From the NCBI GenBank assembly GCA_013396655.1, contig WBMV01007712.1, positions 558,001-622,000 on the forward strand: a DNA stretch of 64,000 bases, in the 5' to 3' direction. The translations under genes and the position numbers were made by a program. Under the pieces are notes generated by a model, which was not told the DNA's origin, made no database searches, and worked only from the letters and a program-made list of their open reading frames with translations. Origin of the DNA: Campylorhamphus procurvoides (Eukaryota > Chordata > Aves > Passeriformes > Dendrocolaptidae). Of the stretch, positions 37,874-50,366 are shown piece after piece (the first letter of the stretch is position 1; every line of letters starts with the position of its first letter).

Positions 37874-40800
37874 ACTATTTGTTTGGCTATTAATCACAAT
37901 GAACCAAAACAAATATTATTTCCTGCCAAATGTTTCTCCTTAGTCCACATCATAAAGTACTGGCTACATTAATGAATTTAAAGAGCAGTCATCAGCTTCA
38001 GATACTTTGCTCTGGGTTTTACATTAAGGGTCTCCAAGTCTCTGAGGGTAATGTGTCTTAAGAAAAACAAATTCCTTTTATTTCATTTTTACCAAGGACC
38101 CAAATTTTAAGATGGAACACTAGGAAAGTGCTTGTTTAGATGAGCATTTGTCAAATGTGGGTTGTGACAGTTTGTCAGCTCAAAAAGGGAGACTTGGTAA
38201 GGGGCAAATGTTTGCCAGAATGAAGTTCAAGTTTCTTGAATAGGAAGAACTACCTTGTTACAAAATCAGGAGGGAATACAACAGAAAAAAGGCACGTAGA
38301 ATACCTGAGTATGTAAAAAGCCTATGACCACAACTACTCTTTCCACAGGATCACAGAGGCCCAGTTTTAACATTTATAATTAGATGTGTGATGCAAATTA
38401 AAGAAATAGAAAATATTTTTGGAGGATAGATCATAATCTGAGGGGAAATTTTTAGTAGAATTAACAAGTTTCCTATTACCAATGTGTGGTTTTTCAGAAT
38501 TTTTAACCTGAAGTAGAGGAACGGTAGACGAAAATTAACACAATTTGTCATAGTTTTTCTGTTGGGTGTCTTGATGAGTTTAATTTCATTTTGTAATATT
38601 AGCAGGGTTTTTTAATAAGCTTAATGGAACCATGTTAATTAGTGCCTTTGGGGAAGTTAGAAGAGAAAATATTTTTGTGAGAGAAGATGTGTATGAAATA
38701 TTCTCAAATAGAAGAATTTTTTTTGTCACTCTTGGTGCCTCTTTCCTTTTCCCTGACTGCTGCTTAACAATTTATATGATGAAACAAAATTATCTTTTTT
38801 TTTTCTTTTCTTTTGTTTAATTCTTGAAAATGAGCATGTTTTGTGGAAGGGATAGCTGAAGAACATCATGCAGAGCAATCTACTTTGGAAACTCAATGAA
38901 TTGCAATTGATTTTTCCCTTTCTCTGAACTGCGTTTGCATGCTTTAAGTGATTTATGGTTCATTAGTTCAGGTTAGAGAAAACTTTTACTCTGTTATTGT
39001 GAACTGCAGAATTCAATAAAAGAAAGGAAAATGTTTCACTTGCAGAGATGCTGAAAGGACAATTATGGTGCTTCTGAGTTTACATTGGGATATGGCAGCA
39101 AGCTGCTTTCTTTTTAAATCCTTACTAATTTAAAAGCATGAGTCTCATAGGAGCATAATGGACTTGCAGTCTGAAATCACTCTAAATGGGAATTTCAAGT
39201 GCACCACTGACTGTTTGTATTAGGCAAAATTGTTCCAGTCTTTGTTGGACCAGACAGGAGGATAATAGGAAACAAGCCTGACTGTTACATTTCTACTTGG
39301 CTTCTGCATCCTTTTACTGATGGCAAGAAGAGCATCTGAATTTAGTTCAGCTAATCGTGGAGTGATCCTGTGTAGAAAAAGAGCTGACTCCAACAGCTCA
39401 ATCCAGCCCCAGAACAAAGGGAATTTATATATATTCTTCCTTGAACTCTATTTAGCAAAGCAGATATTACTGTTGCTTTGTGGCACTGTACTTTTTTTTT
39501 TTTCTCCTGGGGTGGCAAAAAGGACACAGAAATAATGGGGAAAACAACAGTGTATCTGTCCTGCCATAAGAGCAGAGGAGAGGCACCAGTTGCTAAGATT
39601 TATGAGCAAAGGAACTGTCATGTGTCACGATCTGTATTGCCAAATGCACAACAAGGAAACCCGTTCCACACTATTAGTCACAAGCAGAAGCTTTGCTTTC
39701 CCATTCCCAGCAAACTCCTCAATAGACAGGAGCACTTTCAGGGAATCATAACTTTTAACGAAGGCATTGCTTCTGTTGCATTTTGTTATGACAGAAGTAC
39801 CTTACTGCGTAAACAAGCACTGATTCCTGGCCAGAAAGAAGCACAAAGAAGCTGACTCAGGTTTCATTCAATGGTGCTGGAACTGCTGCTTGGTTTCCCC
39901 TCTTCTCTCGAGTATTTGTGCTACTATTTCTTTATTCCATATTTAAGGCAAGTGTTCATGCTCCCAGGACAGCAACTGCCAGCTTTATTAAGTAATTGGA
40001 GTGCAGGAGTCAAGTTTACAGCTCAGCCTTTGTTGACGGGAATTCAGCAGGGAGAGCTGAACTTTATTCCAAAGTACAGCACAGCCCTTCTCCAGAGGGG
40101 CCAATGAATGTGAGAGAAATATAAGAACAGGCAGGTCCCCCTGCAACAATCATCACTTATTAATGTTTGAAAGATAAGGGCATAGCATTGTAAGTCTGCC
40201 TGTAGTTTCTAAATATAGATTTGCAACTGCTTTGTTTTTTTCAGCTACATTTTCTTGCTTTACGATTTCCTGAATAATGTGGAAAAGAAAGCAGAGGGAA
40301 TTACTTTCATGTCAATCATAATTATTTCCTCCAACTATTTGGTGATTTTTCTCCTTCTTTATTTCTTTTGCATTGTTTTAAAAATGTCCGTGCTTTTGAG
40401 AGCAAAATGTTATAGCAGTAGTTGGGAAAATACTGCAAGTGTTCTGCTTATTCTACTGTTCTGCCACCATAGTTCATCTTTTTTATTTTCCTACCCAAAT
40501 ATTCCACTCATCCTATCTAGTAACGATTTATTAACAATTTTATTGCCCTGAGACTGTGGCTTTTTTTTTTCTTTTAAACACTGTCTCTGGAAACCAGCTT
40601 TTGTTGAGCTCTCTTTATTACTCAAATATTTATTAATCTATTCATATGTGTCTGTGTGTATATCAGCAAGTATCATAATTAAACCTCCTCTGTGTCACTT
40701 TACCTCCAAATATGTCCAACTTTTCCATTATTCCTTAGTCATCTATTGTGGTAGATTCTTTACAGTCATACATACCCTTCATTCACTTTGTAGACATGGA

Positions 40801-43800
40801 AAAAACATACAGGGAAATGCAAAATAGTTCAAGGATTGAAACACAAACCAGAATCTGGGATCACTTGTGTCCACAGCACAGGACATGTGCTCTGTAGGCT
40901 TTGCTAGCAAATGTGAATCTTGACTGTCTGTCAAAGCAGCATAGGGATGTACGCTCTCTGACACATTTTAAAAGGAACTCTTCATATAGAGATATAGGAT
41001 GTTCTTAGACTATTTTATTTTTTCTTTCAGTCTGAACTGTTGAGATCAATGTCAGTTTTTATTTTACTTACATTATATAACATACAGACAGGCGTTTGAG
41101 CATTGGTTTCTCTACTGTTTCCACCAGTTGCACAGTTTCTGGGCCCAGCAAATACAAGGTGAATGATTCATTAGCAGGGCAATGGGCGCTACAAAGACCA
41201 TGATATTTGTTTGGTATGTTATGGAAACCATGACAATGAAAATGAGAGCTCATGGGAGAAAATTAGGTAGAAAAGGGAAATTAGAGAATATATTTTACTT
41301 AAATAAAGTAGACCTTGTGACATCAGTGATGACAGAGGTCTTCTTTCTTAAGGATGGATACTTTTTCTGTCCCTGGCTCCTTTACTTCTCTCTTAAAAAG
41401 TTTAAGCAAAAGGTTAGACTTAGGACTACCATTTTTTGTAGTGTTGACATCTTAGAGCAGAATTCTACCCTCTTTTTAAAAAATAAGAGCATTAATATAT
41501 TCTTTGATGTGTACCTAATGCAACTTAGGAACCACCTGTGCAGGTTGTCAGACCCAACTTCTCCACCACATTAAGCAACATGTTAAGTGAAATCAGATAA
41601 AACTCATATAGAAAAAATGTTGTGATTGTAACTGTCTGACTAATTCCATATAAGCCTGGATCAATTGCTTTAGAAAGGAAATCTTTTTCTTAAAATAGAC
41701 AATATTCTGTTTTCAAGAAATGAAAGTCCTCTTTACTGCAGAGTTGTAAACCATCATGAATGAGTAGTGAACCATGGCTGAAGAACTGTAAGACAGGTAA
41801 AGCACATATTTGACCTCTGCAACCAATGTCTTGGTGAAAAAAGACATTATTTTTAGTCTGCTACATATTTCAGTAATGTGACTATTCCTAGAATTGTAAC
41901 TGGAATGAAACACTGCAATGGATGGAAGCATGGAAGTATGCAAACTTTTACAATAGTCAATTAGAAGTTTGTTCAACTGTTTGCCCATTCTCCATGTTCT
42001 TTATAATGCCCAAGTGACCCACCTGGTGAAGAAGGACATGGGAATGTCACATAAAATGTCTCTTTCTTGGCTCACCCTGCCTGTCTAAGAGCCTCTCTCA
42101 TGTTCAGAGCATGATAGGTGAGATCCACTTGGGTGCTGAAACCATTTAGCACTTCACAGCATTCTCTGCTCCACAGCCTCCTCCATCCACTCCACCTCCT
42201 TTATCCCCAGTGAGTTCTGCAAAGTCTCAGAGTAGTTTATGTGGCATGTTGCCCTGGTGACACTCGCTTCAGGGATCAGTGAGGCAGAGCTGTCACAGTG
42301 AGTGATTGCACAAGCTTTGCAAACTGATAAATGTGCCTGGAACGCTGAAAATATTAAACTATAGTCTTTAGTTAATCGTAGTGCCAGGGGACAAAACCAG
42401 AAACAAGACTAATGTTGTCGTTCAAACAGCCCCCACAGTGAGAAATGCTCTGATGTGCTCAGAGTGATCTGTGACCAGTTACCACTCCCACCCACCCTTT
42501 ATCCTCCAGCATACCAGGTTTCGCCTGATGCTGAGAGTTTTTACATAGTAATGCTCGTGTGAAAACAAGCATCCCTGCAGGACAGGGTCAGGTTTTCTCC
42601 TGTTGCTCACCTGACTGTGAAAATTGTGTACTGACAATAGAATTTTTCAAAGCAAAAGTGAGTGATATACTTGTTCATGTTTGCATAATACATTTTTCCC
42701 TGAGGGGGCCTCATGTTAAACTCATACATTATTTAAAAATCCTGCCAAAAATCAATGGGTCCTCCAAGTATAGAAATACTGCCAGAGCATCTCTACATTT
42801 GCATAAGTAATTGCTTATGGTCATACACTAAGACTTACAAAGAGCTTTTTTACTCCAGTGATTTCCAGTGGAGCTTACACACTAGAAATCTGCTGTTTTG
42901 TCATGCCATCATATTCTGGAATACAAAAAAATAGTGAGATGTTATGAAGTACTCAATAATAAAAATACTAACTCTAGCTCAGAGTGCTGTGGTTAAGGAA
43001 CATGGCCTCATAGAGTTTTTAAGATGCACCTTCACCTTGCTCCATCTCCAAAGCTCCAGATTGCCAACAGTTAAACAGGTAAATTAATTAAAGTTGCTGG
43101 GAATATCCACCTAAGTAAGAATTATCTTGCATGTAGGAAATCAATACAGCTTAAATATTAACACTTGTTTATTAATGGCTCTTTTCCCATTCTACCGAAG
43201 AGTAAATAATTAGGCCTTAGTTGAACTACCTCAGTTCATGCAACTGTTTGCCATGGCAGTTTTCCCCTATTTAATCAAAATATGAATTTAATTCTATTTC
43301 TCTTCTTAGGGAAAAAGGTTAACCAACCTGCTATTGTTTGATTCTTTGTGATTTCCTACCATAACATTTTATTTGGGCTAGCTTATTTTCTAGATGTTTC
43401 ACTTCTTTATTTTTCTTGACAATTACTTTAAATGTCCTTTTTGTATAAAGGAGTTCATGTACTGTAGATTGATATCTGTCAGGACACACAGTGCACAATA
43501 AAAGGGTAGAGCAATAACAATACAAACGTATAGTAACCAGATATCAGCCAAGCATGAAGTCAGGGAAATGTGATATGCAGCATCTTAAAGCAGCTCAGCA
43601 AGAAACAGGAGAACACAAAAAACCAGACATTTTCTAGATGCTTTTTACTGAACCCTGAGAAAAATTTATATGAGACACTGTGTCAGCTCATGAATTTAAT
43701 TTTTCTCTAAATGCCCAGGAAAAAGCCCTCTGACCTTATTATGATGAGGAGCTGAAGGTGGTGGCTCTGGTATCCAGGGGTGTGGTTCCTTGGCAGTGCA

Positions 43801-45389
43801 GCTCCCTGTCCTCCCACAGGGCACTGTGCGTGGCAGGCACGATATTGCTCCAGATCCCAAAGGTTAGAAACAACACTCCCTTCCCTTTTATAGGGATGCT
43901 GTTGTTTCCTTCTCCAATCTACAACAGGGCCACCTTGGGAATATTTCAGACCTCCCTGCTTTCAGCTTTAGGAGGTACATGGCAGATGCTCATGTGCTGG
44001 GAGAATAGGGATCTACACTTATATTACATGTCATCAACTGAATGTGTCACTGGAAACTTTGACTTCTACCTGTGTTCAATGCCCTTGAAATCTCTGTATT
44101 TTCTCCTCTTGCAGTGACACTGTCTGCAAATTCATTCTCTAACTTGGTGCCTTGCTCATTTGCTTTGGTGGGCTCACATTTTGCATTTGAGTTGATGGCA
44201 GTCAAGCCTTGAAACTGAGTGTTTGTATTTCCTGGGCAGAAACATTTCTAAATTTCCATGAATAAGAAGTGAATACAATGCATTCTCCTGTATGGCATGA
44301 GAAACTTTGCTGAGCAGTATCGTTAAGTCCAAATTACCACAGTATTTTCCCTTTTTGCAGTTAACAGTTCTCAAGGAATGATCAGACCACATTTGCTTTC
44401 TGAAAGGATGGGTTTTATATAGGTGTGTTTATCCTATTGTAACTGAGTGATAAACAAAATCTTCTGCATGTTTCAATCCTTGTTCATCAGTAAGCTAAAG
44501 TGGTATTCTTAACCGCTCTGGGGAAGCAGGAGTTATGTATCTGTGTCTATATGGTGCTGTGTACATCACAGCCCAGGTTAGTGCTGCATCAGGTGTTTTT
44601 AAAATGCTGCCTATAAAATGCAGTATAAAGTGAAATAATATTGTGTCAATTCTTTGTCTAGCTTTAACCCCTATGAAGGGACTACTAACTCTTACCCAAG
44701 ACTGTGGAAGTCTTTTTATTGACTTACAGTAATTAGTAAGCTCCCAGTTTTCTCATTTTTAATACTAATAATATAAATAAATAATATTGTCCCTTCTCAC
44801 TTTATGCATGTTCTGCAGTTTCCAAGGTCTGTCTTAAGTTTTTTATAAGGGAGACAATACTTGAATACACCTATTTCTCCTACACTGAGATTCTACCACT
44901 GCTGCACTCTCCTTTTTACAAAATAAATAAGACAATTTTTCTCAAAGTCTGAGAAGAATGTGCTATGAAGTGTCAGATACAAAGGACCACTGTAGAAGGA
45001 TTCGGAAGTATTCAGATAGGATGAAGTAGGAGATTTATGTGGAAAAGGAGGGGGAAAGATGATAATTAAGTGAAAATAGTCTTGAAACATCCTAGTTTTA
45101 CAGTCAAGAAAGATGACACACCCTCATTAAGATATGATATTTGGAACTCGTAATACTCAGCTAGAAATAAGAAGGACTAAAATCCTAATTATATTGGTGT
45201 GGATGAACATTTTCCTGTATAATTTGGTGCAAAAAGCATCACAAGGTGTTCTTTTCTTTTTGTGTGTAAAATATAATTTTAATAAAGAAATTGAATAAAA
45301 TTTTAAATTCTCCATTTACAATTTAAGATTAGAAAGTGTCAAAATATCAGATTATTAAGAATTCATTATTTTTGTAATGGCTTTGTGAA
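37874..45389. other. Unique non-coding stretch
   Basis: No gene or recognised mobile element in about 7.5 kb. The two longest open frames of the window, 130 codons at 41182-41574 and 125 codons at 39478-39855 (both plus), show no known domain or signal. A T12 run lies at 39492-39503 and T10 at 40561-40570. The stretch from about 39870 to 40200 has CNE-like texture (TTTATTAAGTAATTGGAGTG, GCCTTTGTTGACGGG). A GC-richer patch lies at 42110-42340, and another around 43760-43870 opens a 119-codon frame with no recognisable domain. Confidence 0.55.
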
Positions 45390-45530
45390 GAAAGGACACA
45401 GAGCCAGAAGGGAGTTCTGAGCAAGATAGTCCAGCCCTTTCCTACAGTTTAAACTTGGAGTTCTGCCTTTAAATTAGCCAGATACATTTCCTCCAGTTCC
45501 CTAAATGAGAAGCTGTTGCAGCTCTCATTA
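45390..45530 (-). repeat. Probable old CR1-type LINE remnant, antisense
   Basis: The + strand reads GAGCCAGAAGGGAGTTCTGA, then GATAGTCCAGCCCTTTCC and, further on, ACATTTCCTCCAGTTCC. This resembles the reverse-complemented 3' region of older CR1-type elements of sauropsids, where CCAGAAGGGACC-like and ATCTAGTCCAGCCC-like words follow one another. Similarity is limited to these blocks and no terminal octamer repeat is left. Confidence 0.4.
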
Positions 45531-45717
45531 CTCTAATTCTGAAATCATAGAGAACGGTAAATTCATAACTAGTTGCAGTGAACTATTTCCATAAATTTTC
45601 AATTGAAATCATAATAAATATATCATCCAAGAGAAGAGAAAAGCTGACTGCTAGTAGAAACAGCCTGTCCTTTCTCCAGCAGCAGGGCTGGGTATGGAAG
45701 GGTGTAAGAAGGTTCTT

Positions 45718-46009
45718 CATGAGGGGAAGAGGAGGGGCAGCACTGATCCCTTCCCTGTGGTGACCAGTGACAGGACCCATGGGAATGGTATGAAGCAGTC
45801 TCAGAGGGGGAATGGGTTGGATATTAGGAAAAGGTTCTTCCCCAGGGAAGTGGTCACAGCACCAAGCCTGCCAGAGAAATCAAGAAGGTTTTGCACAGTG
45901 CTCTTGGGCCCATGGTGTGACTCTTGGGAATGGTCCTGTGCAGAGCCAGGAATTGGACTCAATCCTCGTGGGTCCCTTCCAGCTGAGGATGTTCTGTGAT
46001 TCTATAATA
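45718..46009 (+). repeat. CR1 LINE fragment with internal deletion, sense
   Basis: CR1 landmarks run in order: GAGGGGAAGAGGAGGGGCAG, GTGGTGACCAGTGACAGGAC, TTGGATATTAGGAAAAGG, GGGAAGTGGTCACAGCACCA, CATGGTGTGACTCTTGGGAA, GGTCCTGTGCAGAGCCAGGA, ATTGGACTCAATCC, GGGTCCCTTCC and the tail TTCTGTGATTCTATAAT. One frame still shows a worn ORF2 C-terminus (P-R-E-V-V-T-A-P-S-L), which is a relic and not a gene. At about 45840 AAAGGTTCTTC runs straight into CCCAGGGAAG. Compared with the usual CR1 order, a few tens of bases between them appear to be missing. Confidence 0.95.
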
Positions 46010-49000
46010 AAAGGGGAAGCCCAGTAGTTGTCCCCCTCTCTTGAGCCCAGAATTGGCCCAGACACAGACAATGGAATTAACTTTTTGAGTTCCTAATCTT
46101 CAACAAAATTTTTCCCTGTCTCCCTAAACCACCCCCAACCAATAACGTTTCAGTTTAAGCTGTGTTTGTTAGGTTTATAAATCATTCACTCTTCTTTCAA
46201 AGCCCATGAAGAGCAACTGCCAGTAAGTTGTTATGGAAGCAGAGAAGAAAAGTAAGCTGTTATCATTAGAATATGACTTGCCATCTGATTGTGCTTCGTT
46301 CAGAAGGTTTGAAATCAAATGTGTGCTGCTCAGTTCCTGAGAGGTCCTGCTCAGTCACTTAAAAGTCTCTCTTAGTAGAGTCTCTCTTATTACCAATATG
46401 TATGCTTTGTGGTCTTCCAAATACACTTGTATTTCTCATCCTGCTGCTGATCAATATGTAAAGTTACACATGTAAGTGTCAGCCACTTGTAATTTATGCT
46501 TTAAAAATAATTCACTATAATTTAGTTAATGGGGCTGTATGTTGAGTCAGCACTTCAGACCTTTGTTTAATCTGAAATCTCCACTGTTAGTCCAAGCTGT
46601 GTATATACATATTTCATTGTCAGTGAAAAGTATATTTGGAGCCAGATATTCAACTGATGTGGAATCCTGCTGATTTAATGTCAGCTGAGAATCTGGCTTG
46701 TGCTGCACATTTTTCATTACTAAACTTTTTGAACTAAAAAAGAAAATTCTGTGGATCCATTTTTAAATGCATTTTTAACCTATGTGGTTTGGAACCGATG
46801 TTTAAAATGCTGTTGTTTTGCACATGGTCACTGCATGAACTGTGACTAGTAGTATCTATAAGTCTAATTACAATTTTTCAGATTAAGGAAATTTAAATTC
46901 TTTTAAATGCAAATAAAAGTGGGTTTGTAATTTTTGCCTGTGGTGGCATTTAAGCAGGTTATCACATTGGGATAACTCATTGCAAATTGAACTGCTTGGC
47001 CAGGTGTGCTACTCAGGGCAGAGATACCACATAGGGCACAGAGGGCAGAGAGCTGTGTTTACTCACTGTGTCCACTGGCAACACAAAGATGAGAAGAACC
47101 TCAAGAATTTTCTTCAGAGCATGGAATAGTGACATCAATCAAATCAATGAAAGGTACTGGTTTTCAGTGTTTGCTGTAAAAGTGAGGTCTTCATATAAAC
47201 TGAGACTACTCTTTAAATTGTGATGGAAAATAAGTGTTTGAAAACAAAAAAGAATAGGTATGCTTACTACCCTGTACATTGAATTTCTTTTTGTCTTTAA
47301 TTTATCTGACAGCCATTTGAGTGGCTGAAAACTGTCTATGACTGTTTATTCAAATTTTTTTCACACATGTAGATATAATTTTTCTCAGTGTTCAATTATA
47401 TAAATCTGGTTTATCACCAGGGGTGCTTCTCCAGACTTGCTCCATGATAACACACAGGTTTTGCAACATTTGCCTATGTAAAATTGCAAGTCTTTCACAA
47501 TTAACTCCTCCTGCTAAACAATGTGGCCAATCAGCAAACTTTAAGCAGCTGGAATATAATTTTGAAGGCTGCATTATCAAATTATCAGCATATTAAAGTC
47601 ATTATCAATTCAGTTTAAAGGAATGTGCAGAAAAAACAAGCAGTTACCTTGGAGGAATGAAGCAGCATATTAAAACTGGCAAGCACAGCCATCAATAAAA
47701 CAGATGATAATCAATCTTGAAGGAGTTTAACAAATAGCTACATCATGAAATGGGTGCTGTCATGAGCTGTAAACTTTTTGATGATGACTCTAGAAGGATA
47801 AGAAAAAGAAAGTTTAAAACATGATTATGACCTAAGAATCTTAGAAAGAATCAGGTAAGCAAGAAATAGCTTTCACATGTTCTGTGTTGGTCAGTACTTT
47901 TAAAGAACAACTCAGTGAGAAATACAAAATATGCTGACCAGTCTCTAAAAGGATTTCAGGAGGAAAACAACTAGCTCTTCAGTTGTCCCAAGATAACTGT
48001 ATTTTCATTTTCAAATCCAAATGCTTTATTTTCAGCATTTTTTCCACATTGTAGTTTTCACCTTTTGTATATCTTTTGGGTGCTCCAAAACCACAGCACT
48101 CAACTGGGAAATGTAGTTTGATATTAAACTCTATTAAAAAGAAAAAAAAGCCAAAAAAATTCAGGTGACTTCAAAGAAGCATAGTTCAAAGAAAAAAGGA
48201 AATTGAACCTGAATTGGCATATTGCATTTCTGGTTTCATTATGGTAGAATGGGACACTTCAGGATGAAAAAAAAAACAAAACAACCCTACTTTCAAACAT
48301 GTTGGTGATGTAGACACTGTATTTTCAATTGGAAAAAAAAACCAACACAAAACAACAAAAGTCTTTGTTGCAGGACTTCTCACAGTAGGACAGTGAAATG
48401 CTTTGGAATACATTTCATATCAGAAAGATAAAAAGCAAAGTGAATAGCAATCTTTCAAAAGTCCCCAGGGAGTAGCAAACCCCAACATGTACAGACTATC
48501 AGTAGCTGGAGGAACTGGAACAAACCTCCATCTAGTCAGGCTGAACAATAGCTAAATTTCTTGAGGATGTTCACTTTTGTAGTCCTATTCTTCATCTTTG
48601 AAGGTTGGGAAGATGTCATAATGATTAATTGTCTTTTGGCCTTAGCATTTTGTAGTTCTTTACTTTTTTTTTTTATGTGTTGAAGACTTCATTGTTTTAA
48701 TTAAATTCAGCTTGGAAAGCTATTAGTAAAAAAGACTAGGAACATTCTAGTAATTTGTGTTTTGTAGCTGGTCTCTGATTTATGAATGTATTAGTAACAT
48801 GTAACGCCTCTGTTGTTCTAAAGGCTTATTACTGTCATCTCACTGTGGCTATGCTATTATTTTAATTAGTATCAGCACAAGGAGTAAGTAAAAGGAAAAA
48901 AACCCAACATAACAGATCAAGTATTCCTCAAGCTCATGAGAAATATCCAACTCACAAGCTGTAAACCAAAGTATAAATAACTTTAAAATATGTATCAGAA

Positions 49001-50322
49001 CTGAGCTCTTTTGAATCCCATATCTCAGCCTAGCTCCAGTGAAGCCGTTGAAGTTACTGAGTTGCTGTTGCAGACTTAATGATTAATATTTGACTTTGTT
49101 TTTTGAAAAGTAACTGTACCTCATCTACTGCATCTGTTACTTCTTTCATAAAAGAAATAGATGACTGTTAGACTTATTTGAACATATTCTTTTAGAATAT
49201 TTATCAGGAAAAAAAATTGTGCTTTTTAATCAAACTCTTTCCACCTGAGATAAATATAGATAGATTTGAGCCTTTAGGAAAAACCGTCTTGTCCTTAAAG
49301 ACATTTTTGTATTAAAAAAATAAATTATAGTATCTCTTCTAAGTTTTTAAAATTTCATTGTGATCAAGAAATGAAGTCTCCATACATGTAAATGCATACA
49401 TTCTGAATACTTCAAAATGGAACATTTAATTAAAATTCAAATAGATTCTACTTCTATTTTTCATGTTTCACAAAAGAATATAATGTTCCTCAATAAATGA
49501 AAATATTTTTCCCCAATATCATCAATTAAAAGAAAAAAGAAAAGTTGAGAAGACTGCTCTACACTAGTGCACATAATGATATGGAAAAAATCCAGTTACA
49601 CTGATATTTTTCTACATTTTAAAATTTTCTTTAAAGGGTTTTATTGTCATGTAGTCAGGTGTTACAGGGCAGAAGAATCTGAGGAAAATGGAAGGGCATT
49701 GGGTAGAGACAGATATAGATATACATAGATAAGTTTTTTTCCTAAATTTTTTAATGCACTTTAAAAAGACCCAAACAAGCATGAATTGTTCAAGCTGAAG
49801 AAAAATTAATGAAGTTCTTCACATGATTATACTGACTTGTACTAAAGCACGCTGGAGCATAAAAATATAGCACAATCACAGCCTCACTGAATATTTTACC
49901 TATTTATCCATTTTTCCATGGAGAGGGAAAGCTATAGCTTAGAGATGTTCCAAAGACAGAATCTATTATGCAATATTGGTGAAGGTAGAGATGAAAGAAA
50001 TCATTGTGACCATGTAATTTCTATCAGAAACTGAATCTGACAGCAGGAGAAGCAGCAATGTTGGGAGTGGGTGAGGCAGAAGTTGCAGCTGCTGGAGGAA
50101 CAAAGAATTCAAGAGAGAGGCTCAGGGAGGATTACAGCAAGGTGAGAGGAGCTAAGGGTTACAGATCCCAGCAGAAGGCATTCCAACTGGACAGAACAAA
50201 AATATTGCATACGAGCATCTAAACACTGATGTGTCCAAAGAGGGTGTAGGAAATGGATGTGGTGTGTCTTATGTGGGTAACATTTCCCTGGCTCTGTCTT
50301 TTAGAAGTTTGGTGGTTGTGTG
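46010..50322. other. Unique stretch with CNE-like segments
   Basis: No gene was recognised. A 15-bp direct repeat pair (AGTCTCTCTTAGTAG / AGTCTCTCTTATTAC) lies at about 46363-46392. Segments at about 46440-46740, 46790-47000 and 47490-47730 have dense homeodomain- and TALE-like words. The last contains a full CCAAT motif (GGCCAATCAG, 47525-47534) and TGATAATCAAT near 47704. A purine-rich segment at 50044-50141 ends in AAG|GTGAGA but has a poor acceptor. Confidence 0.55.
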
Positions 50323-50366
50323 TTTTTTTTTTTTTTTTTTGGGGGGGGGGGGGTTGTTTTTTTTTT
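50323..50366. repeat. T18-G13-TTG-T10 homopolymer block
   Basis: Eighteen T are followed directly by thirteen G, then TTG and ten T. Read on the minus strand it is A10-CAA-C13-A18. The G13 tract alone can support quadruplex formation. Run lengths in such blocks are often wrong in assemblies, so the exact length is uncertain. No retroposon body was recognised next to it. Confidence 0.85.

Noticed and set aside
39478..39855. 125-codon plus-strand open frame
   Set aside because: The start lies at a T12 run, there is no known domain, and the region overlaps other frames. Conserved non-coding DNA or chance is more likely.
41182..41574. Longest open frame of the window, 130 codons, plus strand
   Set aside because: No recognisable domain, odd hydrophobic and basic composition as in random AT-rich translation, and no promoter or splice context that favours it.
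43758..44117. 119-codon plus-strand open frame in a GC-richer patch
   Set aside because: Frame length is explained by local composition; no domain or homology was recognised. The acceptor-like CTCCTCTTGCAG at its end has no supporting exon downstream.
45694..45999. 101-codon plus frame resembling the end of a reverse-transcriptase protein
   Set aside because: It lies in the CR1 fragment and is a worn relic of its ORF2 C-terminus, truncated and frame-damaged.
50044..50141. Purine-rich segment ending AAG|GTGAGA with an E/K/Q-rich frame
   Set aside because: The acceptor side lacks a pyrimidine tract, two frames are open, and an E/K/Q-rich translation is what purine-rich DNA gives by default.
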